Origin: Paenibacillus oenotherae
Lineage (GTDB): Bacteria; Bacillota; Bacilli; Paenibacillales; Paenibacillaceae
Direction of reading: 5' to 3'
NCBI RefSeq assembly: GCF_019443105.1
Contig: NZ_JAHZIJ010000003.1
Span: forward strand, 1-64,000
Length of the DNA: 64,000 bases
Below, piece after piece: positions 44,301 through 59,300 of this stretch. The stretch's first letter is position 1, and the number at the start of each line of letters is the position of its first letter. A program made the position numbers and the translations under genes. The notes beneath the pieces were generated by a model. The model saw nothing but the letters and a program-made list of their open reading frames with translations, was not told where the DNA came from and ran no database searches.

Positions 44301-47300
44301 GGGCAGCCTTGCGGCAGCTGCGCAGTGTAAACATTCCATCTCCCCCGTCTGAATCTCATTCCGGCACGAATGCGGTTTTTTAATTGTGCCCTAACCGAAG
44401 ATGATCATTCATGCTGGATTGATTGGACGAGGGCGCTCATCCATTTCAGAATTGGGCCATTCATATGTGTAAAGATTAATTCAAAAGAACTGCATTGAAG
44501 GAGTGATAATCAATGCGGAAAAATGCTAATTACGAATCAAATTATGTAAGGTTTTTGTAATAATAAGTTGAAAGAACTAATTTTATGCAATATAATGGGT
44601 AAATCGCATTATATACATCCAACATGAAAAATTAGGACGCAAGGGGGTGGATAATAATGAATTTAGATGCAATGCCTTTAGCCCGCCAAGTGGAATTTGT
44701 ATTCAAGCAGTTGGAGAACGAGCTCGTCAATGCTGTAGCAGGCACGGTTACTATACATATTCGCAACAACGTAGTAGGAAAGTATGGGGTCAGGCATAAC
44801 CCTATTGAGAGCAAGAATGGTCAGATCGGAGACAAACCAGCCGTACAGGGAATGACAGCTGCTCAAGTGCTTGCATTTCGTCAAATGGCTGTCGATTCGC
44901 TGCGAATGAAGAGAAGCTGGACACATGGTGAGATCGCCTATGATTTTTGCGTACGATCAGGAGCGGCAGGCGGATGGTCAGCGAGCATTACATATGAATC
45001 GAATTATAATTTGGCCAATAGTCTATTCCGTTATCAGCCTAAATACTCGCAGCAGGCATTGCGTGATGCTCCTTAATGGGAGATGAACGGGAAGAACTTG
45101 CAGCATAATAAAAAAATGCTGTCCGCTAATGGGCAGCATTTTTTGGTGCTTGATCGGGAGTCTTAATGAAACTTGCCTGCAAGCTGCTGCTCCGCAATTT
45201 GAACCAGTCTGCGGGTTATGTATCCGCCAATGGCACCCGTATCGCGAGTTGCCATGTAACCGTAATATCCATCCTGCGGTATTTGAATGCCAAGCTCTTG
45301 AGCAATCTCATATTTCAATTGATCCAGCGCTGCGCTTGCTTGAGGCACAACCAGCGAGTTGCTGCTGCGGGATTGTCCGGCCATGGTGTTCACCTCCTTC
45401 GTGTAACCTTAGTATGGTCGTGTTGGAATGTTTTATGCGACCATGGTTAATGAAGGGAAATGTAATGTTTTCCAAGCGGAGGAAAGGGTTCACTCCGCCT
45501 ATAGTCCGAAATCATAGTCGGGATAAACATAAGGTGATTCGGGCGCCTCGATTGCTTGAAGCTGCTTCGCCTTGAGGACGATAATCCGGTTGCCGTCGAA
45601 CATATCCTCTGTCAGCTCTCCGCGGATTTTGAGCCAAGCATCATTATTGTACGCAGCGGCTCGCGGGTAGGAGACCATCAGGCCGTAGGGCAGGGCGTCG
45701 GCAGAGCAGCAGTTCATGGCGAATCGGCTTATGGCGAACTGATCCTTGCCCATTCCCTCCTGACGATGAACAAAGCCGCTAATTTCAACGGTTTTGCCGA
45801 TATAATTCTGTCTGAACAAATCCAGGGTTGTCAGTGTTTCGATAAATTGCTTCTCAGGTACGGAGATGATGTCTTGCTTGTACAGCTGCTTGCCGTATTT
45901 CGCATGCGACTCGGTATACTCATCGGAAGGGAACATAGCATCAAGCTCGGCCTCCGTCTTTGGCCCGCCGGGGGAGGGGGCTGCCTCCTGCTTCCCTTCG
46001 TCAACGGCCGAAGGCGCTGCTGCCGGCTTGGGGCCTGTCGCCAATAATTCTGCACCTGCGAAATTAACACCCTTCTTCGCTGCTGCCGAGCTGCCCAGAG
46101 AGGCATCCGGCAGGATGAATCCTAGGGCGAGCGGCAGAATGAACATGCCGTATATAAGTGTGTTCTTCGTAATCGAGGAGGACGGCTCATGATTGCATTC
46201 GCAAGCTGCTGTCTTGCGTCCCGCCCAGGCCTGAAGAGCGGCATACAGCTGATAGATCGCAGTGGCATAGAGTCCAATTGCAGAAATTTTAACATAAATG
46301 ACCATGCGCGGAGCGATATAAAGCGTCAAGCTGTCAGAGCGCACCAGATAAACAATGTACATCGCGAATCCGGTCAGGATAGCGGCACGGATGAGATGGT
46401 GAATGATCCGGCTGCGGTCGGTGGCAGTCATAGGGAGTCTCCTTTCTTATGCCATTATGAATTGCTGGATTATGATGGAACCGATGAATACGGCGGCAAA
46501 TATGAAGGCGATGATCGTTAATACAACCTTTGTGCGGAAGGTGGCGAGCAGCATGAGCGTGCTTTTGAGATCGACCATGGGGCCGAAGACGAGAAAGGCA
46601 AGCAATGCGCCAGAGCCAAAAATGCCGTTAAACGATGTAGCAACAAACGCATCGGAGGTCGAGCACAGCGATACCGCAAACGCGAAGGCCATCATGAACA
46701 GATTCTCCATGCCCGGCTGATCGCTCAGGGCTGTGAGCATGCTCCGGTCGAGTATCGTTTGGATGAATGCAGTAATAAAGGCGCCGAGGATCAAATATTT
46801 GCCGATATCAAAAAATTCGTCTGACGCATGGGCAAGTGTGGAGCCTAATCGTCCGCTCCAGCTTCTTCTCACGGCAGAGCCGTTATGGCTCCCGTGGGAA
46901 TGACCGTGCTCATGTCCGTGCGCATGGTTATGATCATGATGTTCGTGGTCATGCCTATGGTTGTGAGCATGGTGGTGCTTATCGCTGTGCGGGTGATCAT
47001 GATTATGTACATGCATATGTGCCTGCTTTTCCTCGCGCAGGGGGCTTTTCTTCATATATTTGTATAGAAGCAATCCCAGAACGACGCAGACAGCAAATGC
47101 CAGTCCCATTCGGGAATAGGCCATAGAAGGCTGGGTTCTGAAGGCTGTGTAAGTGGATGTGAACACAACAGGATTGAGGATCGGCCCGGCAAAAATAAAT
47201 ACAATGCCGATATAGGGGGGCATCCCTTTGCGGATCAGCCGCCTTACAACAGGAATCATCCCGCATTCGCACAAGGGCAGCAGCACGCCGAGCAGGCTTC

Positions 47301-50300
47301 CGAACAAAACGCCCGCGATTGGATTCCGGGGGGTAAGTCTGGCAATTAACGCATCAGAGACGAATACTTGCAGCAGTGCAGAGACTAGAACACCCAGCAA
47401 TATGAAGGGAAAGGCCTCCAATATAATACTGATGAACAGAATTTTGAATGATTGCAGGGAGGGACTTTCCAGCAGAAGATCTGTTACGCCGCCGCCACTT
47501 AATATCCGAGCGAGCATGATGAGGCAGCCAGCGGCAAGCAGGGGAGTCCCCAACCGATAAATGATCGTCAATTTACAGCTCCTTTCTGTCGGGCATTGAC
47601 CTTTTTTAGTATAGACTATGCGCTGTCAAGCGTCCACAGGACAACCCTGCCCAACATTTTTTGAGATTGTGAAAAATAGATTGCCAGATAAGTACAAAAG
47701 GAGTAGAATTCTTCTGTGATAATCATTCTCATTGGAATGCAGTTGAACTTGTGAGCGGATTGGAGAGAAGATAATAATGGCAGGAAAGAATAACAGAAGA
47801 AAAAGCGGATACGCTGCTGCGGCTGCGCTGTTGGCATGCACGATTGCTGTATCAGGCTGCAGCGAAGGACTGAAGGTAGGCGTGTCCGATTACAATTTTG
47901 ATACGGCAGGCAACATGTTTGCTTATGCGGAATTCGAGCTTTCCGGCGAGCCGCTTGCGGAATCGCTTGGTCTTGATCTGGATGTGCTGGAAATCGGCAA
48001 GCTGGATTCGCCGACTGCCTTCGATTACATCGCTGGAGTGGAGTCTTATGAGTACTCTGAGGAGGCCATGTACGAAGTAGTGGAGAAGTCGGGAATGGGG
48101 CTCCATCTGGTCAACGGACCCGCTATTGCCGAGCTTGCGAAGCAATCCGGCCAAACGGCGAATGAGACGCTGGCAGCACGCTTCCTGAAGCTGGCCGAAA
48201 GCGTCGGACAGCCGGCCGATCAGATTCAGCAGAATATGTATCCTACTTTCATCGAGTATGTATCTGGCGACCCGCATTATGCCCAGAAAGTGGATACTGC
48301 CAAATTTGCCGATGGCGAGAATGGCACTTATACCCCCAAGTATCAGGTTGATTTCGGCACACTTCGCTGGAAACGCGACGGGATGAAGAAGCAGCTTGTA
48401 CCTGCGGCATATGGCGGCACGATGCTCAAGCAAGCGCTGTGGGCGGGAGATTTCCTGGGCAATCTGCACAATGCGGAGAGTGACGAGGAAGTCGATGCCA
48501 CGACAGTGGACAATAGTCCGGAAGGCGAGCTCGGGCTGAAGCTGGGCGTTAGCTCGGCGGATGGCATTCAAGGGATGATTCTGACGGAGGAGATCTGGAA
48601 TAAGCTGCTTTATGTGCGCGATAATCTCTTCTATGATCCTTCCTCGAAGGCAATTGGCGCGCTTTCCGATGGGAATGACACCACTTATTTGCCTCATGCT
48701 ATCGATGTTGCGGAAACGGATGACGTCAGCTATGCCAATGCCAAGAGCCTGAATGTAACCGACAAGCGCAGCGTGCTGCAGGATCAATGGCTTATGCTCT
48801 GGCCGACTTCAGAATTTTACGGCATGACGGATCAGCGTCCCGGCAATCCTAACCGCAATCCGGCCTTTGCCCGTGTCTTCGATGGCGATCCGTTCCCGGC
48901 GGCTCCGGCTGTGAATACGGATGACAATCCTTCCAATGACATCGCTTCGAGTGATCCCTATACGGTATCGCGCGATGTGCTGCTGGCGCTGTTCAACAAT
49001 ATTCAATCCCGTCATTGGAATGATAAGCTTGGTGTATTCGTCACCGAGAATGACGGTACAGCGCAAGGTAATGAGGTCAATACATTCGATGCCGGTTATA
49101 CAATTGAGGCTCTCCGCATGTTCCAGCGCGCAATCGACGGGCTTCCTGTCGGATACGCCAACGGCGATGCGGCAGAAGGTCTGAAGACGGAGTGGGGCAA
49201 GCAGGCGAAGGAAATGATCGTTAAGCAAGCGGACTTTATATTGCATTCACTTATTACGAAGGACGGACTTGTTATTAGCAGCTACGATACGGAGAAGGAG
49301 AAAGCCGGCGTTGAGACGACGCTGCTCGCGCAGCTTGGCGCTATTCGCGGTCTGACCTCTGCCTTCCTCGTCACCGAGTCGGAGAAATACCGCGACGGGG
49401 CCCGCAAGCTGTATGCGGCCATGGACTCGAAGCTGTGGGACAACGATATAAAGGCATATAGAACGAAGGGCGACGAAGCCAAATATGATGCCTTTACTGC
49501 TGGCGGTGTATCTGCAGTTCTTCGTCTGGCGCTTCAGCATCTGAAGAATACGGGAGAAGAAAGCGATGCGCCCAAAGCACTGGACCAGACGGCGATTCAG
49601 GATCGATATGTAGCTTTCTATCGTCAAGTCATTAACGGACCGTCGCTGGAAGAGGGCATGCAGGCAAGTGAATTCTGGGATACGGGCGACTTCTATAAAG
49701 AGGGCGACGATTCCGGCAATACGGACGGGGATACCGTGCCGCAAATACAGAAGGGACATGGCGAGTATGGAATTGCACCAATTCTTGTTCCGGTTGAAAT
49801 TACAGATTAAGCCATCGTTTGCGGTTAAGCTGGCGGCGGGCGCAGTAGCGTTCGCCGTTTTGGCGTGTCTGGCCTCTTGCACATCTGGGGAGGAACCCGC
49901 TCCTCCCGCTCCTCAATCAGGGAGCAGCATCGTCCTTAGTCCTGATGGCCGCATGCTGTATATCGCTAATGGCGACACCAATACAGTATCCGTTGTCGAT
50001 GCGAAGGACCGCAAGCTGGTTAAGGAAATAGCTGTCGGCAAGGAGCCTAGAGGCATTGCTGTCTCGCCTGACGGGGAGACGCTCTATGTCACATGCCGTT
50101 ATGCGGGCAGTGTGGAATGGATCGATATCGACTCAGAAAAAGTACTCGCAGCGGTGAAAACGGGCATAGAGCCCTATGGCATTGTCATCAGTCCGGATGG
50201 GGGCAGGCTGTATGTGTCCAATTACCGTTCTGGCACGATTGCTGTTGTTGATGTGAAGGACCGTACAGTTGTGAAGCGTGTGCCTGCCGGTGAGAATCCG

Positions 50301-53300
50301 AGAGCGGTGGCGCTGTCCGCAGATGGCGGAACGCTGTATGTCTCTAATTATTTGAGCGGGAACACCGTGGTGCTGGATACGGGGGCCTGGACGAAGCGGG
50401 CAACCATCGGACTTGCGCCATCGCCGGACGTGAAGAACCGGAAGACGAGCCAGGGCATACCCAATACGGTGGAGCAGCTCCGTTTGACGCCGGATGGCGG
50501 GCAGCTTTGGGAGGCGCATTTGCTGACCAATACGGATACGCCGATCCAGTTTGAAGAAGTTATTTTCCCCGCGCTCTCGGTGCTTGATCTACAGACAGGA
50601 CAGGAGATCGCCAAGGCGCGTAAGGAGTTGTTCGCTGAGATCGATGTCAAGGACAAGTTCGGCAAAACTTCGATCGTCTCCAACCCCATGGATGTTCTAT
50701 TCTCTCCTGACGGGAGCAAGGCCTATGCATTGATGGGCGGAAGTGAGGATCTGGTAGTGTTCGATCTGGAGCGGGGTGGCCGGGCGAGCGGCATGATCCG
50801 CCATTTGCCGGGTGATTTTCCGATCGGAATGACCCTTGCAAGGGATGGGTCCATGCTCTATATACATAATTCCAATTCGCATGATATGACCTTTGTGTCG
50901 CTGCCGCAGGGCGAGTCCGGTGGAGGGGCGCGTGTTGACGGGGAGCCGCTGAGGCTGATTGAGCAGGATCGGCTGACACCGGAACAGCGGCTCGGCAAGA
51001 CGCTGTTCTACAGTGCCAACTCAGACGAATATCCGATGACGGGAACGATGTGGATGAGCTGCGCGTCCTGCCATTCCGACGGACAAGTCGATGCATTGAC
51101 ACTGGCAACGGCGAAGGGGCCGCGCAATGTGCCCAGCAATGTGCTGGCATTCGAGACAGGTCTGTTTATGTGGGATGGGAGCCGGGATGACTTTGGCGAT
51201 TACATCCATACGATACAGGGCGAGATGGGTGGCATGATGGACGCAGATCCCGCCAAGCCGCTGCCGGAGGAGACGGTGAAGCAGTTCGCGGCGCTGGAAG
51301 CTTATCTTCGGATGCCGGATCAGTTTCCTGTTCCGAGAAGCCCCTACCGGACAGAGGATGGCGGGCTGACAGCTGAGGCGGAGCTCGGCAAGGCATTGTT
51401 CGAGGGCAAGGCCGGCTGTATCGCCTGTCATGCTGCGGATGCCTTTACCGACAGCGGCAAGGCGGTCAACAGAGAGGGGAGCCTGACGACAGACAATACG
51501 GATTATCTCCATGATGTCGGAACAGTTCATGCTGCGGATACTCCTTATGAGGGAGACGAGCGGGGAGAATTTAAGAATAAGCGGGCACGCGGCTTGTATG
51601 ATACGCCTACACTCCGGGGCATATACGCCACGGCTCCTTATCTGCATGACGGCAGCGCAGCAACGTTGGAGGACGTGATCGCCCGGGCTGCCGATAATGA
51701 CAAGCATGGCCAAGTAAGCGGGCTCAGCGAAACGGAGATCGGACAGCTGGTCGCTTATTTGAAGCAGATTGAATAAGTCGGCTGACGCTTGACATTTATC
51801 CTCATGGGAGTATAATCTTCCTAAATGCAAGGATAGGAGCAAGTAAGCTTGGATGTAAGCTTGGCAGAGAGCCGGTGGGTGGTGTGAACCGGTGCAAGCA
51901 TCCGATGCCGAATGGGTCCTGGAGCTGAGATGAGGAAAGCGGCCTATGTCAGGGCTCGCAAGTATATATCTTCGTGTCGTTCCGCGTTATGGAACTTGAA
52001 GGCTTGCTTGCGTCCTTTGCGGATGCCTGTACAAGCGAATTAGGGTGGCACCACGGTTCTTCGTCCCTTGCGGCGAAGGGCCTTTTTTGCGTTCAATGCA
52101 CACAATATTATGAAGCATTTGAAGGAGAGAGCGAATTATGTCACGTGTTCTATCAGGTATTCAGGCCAGCGGACAGCTGACGCTTGGCAATTACATCGGT
52201 GCGATACAAAACTTTGTGAAATTGCAAGATACGCATGAGTGCTTCTTTATGGTCGTCGATTTGCATGCCATCACGGTTCCCCAGGAGCCGGCGGCGCTTC
52301 GCGAGCAGACCGAGTCGGTAGCTGCACTCTTCATCGCAGCAGGCATTGATCCTGCCAAATCGAGCGTCTTCGTACAGTCGCATGTCTCGGCACACGCCGA
52401 GCTGGGCTGGTTGTTTACGACGATGGCCTATATGGGCGAGCTGGAGAGAATGACGCAGTTCAAGGATAAATCGTCAGGGAAAGATTCCATTGGAGCAGGG
52501 CTGTTCGTCTATCCGACGCTGATGGCCGCAGATATTCTGCTCTACAATGCGGATCTTGTGCCGGTAGGGGATGATCAGAAGCAGCATATGGAGCTGACTA
52601 GGGATTTGGCACAGCGCTTCAATGCGCGCTTCGGCGATTATTTTACGATACCGGAAGCCTATATTCCTAAAGTGGGCGCACGGATTATGTCGCTGGATGA
52701 TGCGTCGAAAAAAATGAGCAAGAGCAATCCGAACCCGGCCAGCTACATTGCGCTGCTGGACCCGCCTGATGTCATCCGCAAGAAGATCAGCCGCGCTACG
52801 ACAGATTCGGGACGCGAGGTCAAGTTCAACCCGGCTGAGAAGCCTGAGGTAAGCAACTTGATGAGCATCTATTCCCACTGCGCGGGATTGACGCTTGAAG
52901 AGATCGAGGCCCGTTATGAAGGGCAGGGCTATGGAGCGTTCAAGAAGGATCTCGCAGAGCATATCGTGGCGACGCTTGAGCCATTGCAGGCGAAGTATGC
53001 GGAAATCCGCAGCTCGGGAGCGATTCACGATATTTTGAAGCAGGGAGCGGAGCAAGTATCCGTTGTGGCCAACAGGACGCTGCGCGATGTCAAGGAGCGG
53101 ATGGGCTTCGTCATGCCGCGCTAGCATTCCGTTGTAGCAGAAATGCGGTATCATGCAGGCAGCAAGCAGAGCTTCGAAAAGGGGCTGGGGCTGTCCCGAA
53201 GGGCGATCCGTACTTCAAGCGCCGAGACATGCGTGTTGCGGGCTACGAGCCAGGCGAGCAGAACATGCAGAACATGCAGAACATGCAGAACATGCAGAAC

Positions 53301-56300
53301 ATGCAGAACATGCAGAACATGCAAAACGGCATGAATTTTCTCGTTTCTTGCCTGTTAAAGGTGAAATGCCTGCCAGAGCGCAGGTATTTCACCTTCGTTT
53401 CCCCTTATCGGCCGATTTCCTCTCAAATTCATGCTTCATCGCAGGCATTTTCACCATTATGGCGTCTTGCAACCGAAATTCATGCACATTCGCAGGCTTC
53501 TTACTCCGTCACTCTGCCGTCAAACCTCACTTGGAGTAAGAGTTGTCACAGAAAGTGGTTGGATGATTTCAGAGGCCCACTAAGTCTCCATATATAACAA
53601 AAGATGCTTCCAGCCCACTTTTAAAGGTTTAAAGTGGTTTGGAGGCATCTTTTCACATCATTTGGGACTGTCTCATTGGATATTGGACTTTCTGGACAGT
53701 CCCTTCCACAGTCCCTTCCGGGTTTTTGCGAAGTGCGTTATTGGCTCTGCTTGCGGCGTCGTATCTTGGCGCTGACAATAAACCCGTAAGCGATAAAGGC
53801 CAGGGTCAGGACGAAAAATAGGGCAGCGAGCCACCCGTTAATGCTAATGAAGACTCCTGTCAGAATCATGAGCAAGACGGAAAATAGTGCAAAACCCATG
53901 GCCATTGGCTTGGACATTCGAAAGTCCCTCCTTCTTTCTTTAAAATTCTTCTTTGTGCAAGCATATTCTTTTCACTAAAGTATCATAATAAGCTTGCAAC
54001 ACACCATCATCGTTTAGAGATGAAAGGAGAATTCCCACATGGCAGGACAATCTCGCAGCAGCAATACGCTGGTCGTACCTCAAGCAAGCGCAGCTCTGAA
54101 TCAAATGAAATACGAGGTAGCGCAAGAATTGGGCATTCAAATTCCGCAGGACGGTTACTATGGCAACATGGCAACTCGCGATGCAGGATCTCTTGGCGGC
54201 TACATCACTCGGAAGCTTGTACAAATCGCTGAACAACAGCTTTCCGGACAATCGCAGCTGCGTTAATAAGACCAGGTTGTGCAGACATTAGCTCAAGGGA
54301 AACCTTGGGCTTTTCTATTTGGCTCCGCAGCAGGGCGCCACAAAGGCAAGGCCCCTTCCTATTGTGCAAGAAGGGGCCTTACATCGTCAATACGTATTCA
54401 TGCGCAGCCGTTTCTCCAGTCTGTCATCGCTAAGCCATCCGACATACGAGCCTAATGTTTTGTAGTCGCTGTCCATCAGCAGGACGCCTACAAACGGATA
54501 TTGTTTGCGGTGCCGATAGCGGACATCGGACCATCTTACCTGATACCCCCAAGGATGCTCCCGCACCTCAGCGCATGCGAAGGAGGTGAAGTATAAGAAA
54601 GAGCGGATGGAGGGATCGCTCTTGGACAGCTCCACGGCCGGATGATCGTCGCAGCGGGCGCGATCCACCCAGCGCAGCTTTTTCTGACGGTAATCGCCGA
54701 TGAGGAAGCTGCCGTCCTCGCGCCGTTTGACGACGTTCCAATCATAAAGTGATATGGTCGGAATGATAATGTACTGATCATTATCCGAGCGGTCCGTGTC
54801 CAGCGACATAATCTGCTTGCGCAGCATCCGGTGGGCGATGGTCCGCCAGATGTAATAGACGATCAGCCCGGCATACAGTGTCGGGAATATAATAGTCGGA
54901 CTTAGCAGTCCAAGCGCCCATAATAAAATAGCGATGAGATGGGAGATAAAAATAATGGGGTCGAAAATATGGATAATGTTCCATGAAATCCATTTATCCG
55001 TGAACGGCCGCATTGCCTGTGTTCCATAGGTGTTGAACAAATCGGTGAATACGTGAACAACAACTGCGAGCAGCACCCAGCCGATAAGATGCAGCCAGGG
55101 CAGGGCAAATCCGAATCCCATCTGAAGCAGGAATGAGATGAGCAGGGTCCAGATCGCGATCGCGGGAAGCGAGTGCGAAGCCCCTCTGTGGTTGCGGATA
55201 TAAGCGGCGTTGCTCTTGAGCCGCAGCAAGCCGTCAAAGTCCGGAGCCTGGGAGCCGACGATCGTACCGATCAGAACAGCGGCGTAGACCGACTGATCCG
55301 ATGCGACGACAGGGTCGATAGTAGCGAGCCCCGCCAGTCCAAGCCCCATCACCAAATGTGTACCGGTATCCATGTCGCGTCTCCTCCTACAAGTTTTCTT
55401 TCGTGGTATACTTTTATATGTACGTCTCAGTATTTTCTGAATCGTGAATTCTTATAACGGAAGGATGAGATTGTTGCATATTTGTTTTGTAGAGTACCGG
55501 ATTGCGGCGGAATACGAAGTCCATTACCGGAGTTGGATGTCCGCCCGGTCGGCGGAATCGCAGAGCTTTCAATTATACGAAGGAACCGATCAGCCGCTGC
55601 TGTTTGTGGAGGTATGGGAAGCGGAGGACGAATACAGCGCCAGCAGGATAAAAGAAGAACGCTGCAGCGAGCGTTCTTCCTGGCATGCGATGGCAGAATG
55701 GGTGCAGGGGGGCGCTCCCAAAATCCATGCATGGACCTTCCGGCCGGTTAACGGCCGCTCGTAACGGTGCCTAAAGTTGCAGTGCCAAGAGGTGTCTTGT
55801 TCGTTATGCTTCCGCCCTGGAAAGGATATTCGTAAGCGATCGGGCCGTCGAATGTTACATAGTCCAGATTGAGCATCAGCAGCAGATAGCGCATTCCTGT
55901 TGACGGATCGCTAATAATAACGTGGTCGCGCCCGGCTGCTTCGATAACGCCGCGGAATATTTTGGCATTCCATTCCCGGTTGTTCTCGTAGGTCATATAG
56001 AAAGTGCCCATCTTGCCGCGGTTCAACCGCAGGATGTTCTCCACATATGATTCTTCAACAACGGGCATCGCAACGATATTGCCTCCCGCTGGAGTGACGA
56101 CTGCGCCGCTCGGAACGCCGGGAGGCATCATCGTTTGCGCACCTGCTACCTGTGCCGGCAGAGTCATTGGCATAGCCGGGAACGGCTGTGCCACCGGCTG
56201 GTGCGGGTACTGGCCGTATCCGGGGTTGAAGCCCGCTTGCCCTCCCACACTTGCTGGATTTACCACGTTGTTGTACCCGTAATTAGACATGATCCCAATT

Positions 56301-59300
56301 CCTCGCTTTCGTGTCATGAAACAAGCTTAATAGACTTTCGGACAATCCGCGCCTGTCGGAGCAAAAAAGCAGTGGGCCTTGAAACGGCCGGTGTTGCGCT
56401 GGTCGTACCATGTTCCCGGACAGCCCCCTGAGGGCCGGAAAAACCACAGCGCATTGGTGGCCGGATGCTGCCGCTCGCCGTTAATAATGCGCTGGGCCAG
56501 CCGGATCTCACTCTCACGCGCTTTCTGGTAGAAGTAGCCCTTAATAGTCGCTTCGAAGCCGCCTGGCCGCTGATAAACCATCTGCGGAATCGTTCGAATA
56601 TTTTTGAAGTCGAGACAATCGCTCTTGACCCGGTTAACACCTACATTGCCCACCATCAGCATTCCGAGATCGCCTTCACCCTCTGCTTCAGCACGCATAA
56701 GCCTTGCCAGAACCTTGACTTGCTCGGAGTTCGCTTTAATAACTGCCATATCTGAAGGATTTCACTTCCTTTCGCTCAGCTGGGCTATAACCACAATGTC
56801 ATTGTATTGACGAATGGGCGAAATGGTTCCTTGGCCGGATAAAATCGTTTTGAATTCCCCTCGCTGACCAAGCGGTGTCAAATTGATGAACAAAGGGCAG
56901 GAACATTGTCATCTGCTGCTTTTTTCGGTATGATTAAGAACGATTTAATACGTGGATTGGCGCTTCGCGCCTGTACGGTAATGGAACGGGGAGGCTCGCT
57001 GTGCTTAAAGAATATGTGGCCCTGACTAAACCGGGCATCATTCGCCTTAATGCGATTGCGGCATTCGGTGGATTCTGGGTTGCTTCCAAATGGAATATTG
57101 ATTGGATGCTGCTTCTTTATATGTTGATCGGCTCAGCTCTGACGATGGCATCCGCTTGCGTCATCAACAACTACTGGGACCGGGAACTGGACAAGAAGAT
57201 GGAACGGACGAAGAATCGCGCGCTGCCGATGAATAGGATGGATCCTGCGGGGGTGCTCATTTATGGCATTGTGCTCGGTATTGCGGGTATAGCGATTCTG
57301 TTTACGCTTGTCAACGCCCGGACAGGCTGGCTTGGACTGCTCGGCTTGTTCGTCTACATCGTTATCTATACGATGTGGTTGAAACGGACCTCCACCTGGA
57401 GCACATCCATCGGCGGTGTATCCGGGGCGATGCCTCCGGTAATCGGCTATTGTGCGGTTAATGAGGTGGATATGGGAGCATGGCTGTTGTTCGCGCTCTT
57501 ATTCTTATGGCAGCCGGCGCATTTCTGGTCGCTCGCCATCAGACGGGTGGAAGAATACCGCGCGGCGGGTTATCCTCTGCTGCCGGTGGTCAAAGGAATA
57601 AAGCGGACAAAGCTGCAGATGATTCCGTATATTCTGCTCCTTCTGCCTACGGGAATATTAATGTTCACCTATGATTATGTTGGTTATTTCTTTCTGATTA
57701 TTTCGGTGCTTGGCGGCGTACTCTGGCTCGTCCATACCCTGATGGGCTTGAAGGCGGCGGATACGGACAAGTGGGCGAGAACGAACTTCTTTATTTCCAT
57801 TAACTACTTGATGGTCATCTTTTTTGTAATGGTTGTAGACACGAATGGCATTGGCTAGAACGCCAATGGATCAAGGGGGAACACAGATGGATTTCACGCG
57901 CAAACATGGATTCAAAATCGCAGTGCTGGCTTTATGCGCAGCTATGGGGCTTTATTTATATCTCTCGTCGACGAAGGAAGCTGCGCCCAAGCTTGATCAG
58001 GACAAGCCTGCGCCTTCATTCAAGCTGACGAGCATTGACGGGGAAGAGGTATCTCTGGAGAATACGAACGGCAAGGTGCGGGTGGTGTATTTCTACTTCG
58101 CGAATTGCCCGGACATCTGTCCGCCGACCACCTTCCTGATGACCCAGGTGCAGGACAAGCTCAAGGAGCAGGGAGCATTCGGCTCTGACGTGGAATTCCT
58201 GTCCGTCACCTTCGATCCTGAGCGGGATACACCGGATGCGATCCGCAAATTTATAGGCAAAATTCCAAGTGAAATCGATCAGAACGGCTGGAAGTTCCTG
58301 CGTGGAGACAGCGAGGAAGAGACGAAGAAGCTCATGCTGGACTTCGGACTTGGCTTATTGAAGGACGAGAAGACGGGACTCTACACCCATTCCGACACGA
58401 TCACCTTCATTGACCGGCAAGGTAAGATCCGCAAATATATGACAGGCTCCATCGACGAGACAATGACACCTGACCGGATCGTTGCCGTAGTAGACGCCCT
58501 GGTGGACGAATAGAAATAACCATTCCATCCTTTATGTGATGGAATGGTTATTTTCTTTTACTACCAACCAAATGAAGTTCTGGTGCAGTGAGGTGTGTGG
58601 AGGTGGATGAGTGGGTGGAATCGTACTGGAGAAGCGCAAGCGTTCGCCTTTGTCACCGGATATCAACCGTTAACGGTTGATAGATCGAGGAAATCCGGGT
58701 GACAACAGCGATCGGAGGAACGATCCACCGCGCAGCATTCCCTCCACATCGCAATCTACATCGCACTTCACATCCACAACTTCAATTCATATCTTCTTTG
58801 CTCCATGGAGCGGGATCGAGAGCCGGGTATAGAATATACTCCTCGAGACCCGCTTTTTCTAATTGTTCGATCAAGTAATCTGCCGGGGTCTTCTCGACAC
58901 CGGGATAGCCCTTGCGTGTGTAAATATGTACAGCGTCCGGGAAGGTATCGCGCAGCATGCCCCGGATGCGTTTGCCCGAAGCGTCATTATCAGTAAACAG
59001 ATAGGGCTGCTTGTCCCCGACCTGTCTCCGCAATGTGTCGATATGGTCGGTGCTGGGCGTGCCGTATGTACAGAAGATCGGCACTGACTCCGCCAGCACC
59101 TGCCGCAGACGGCTGCGGTCATTTTTACCTTCCACGATAATTGCGATGTCCATATGTGATTCACTCCTTAGCGCTATTGTATACCAACGCAACCGGAAAC
59201 GAAAAGACGGCTTGCGTGGGCAAACCGTCTAGTCGGTCCAAGCTGTCCATGCTGGATTACCAGCACATCAAACCGCCAAGAACGATAATAAGCAGGATGA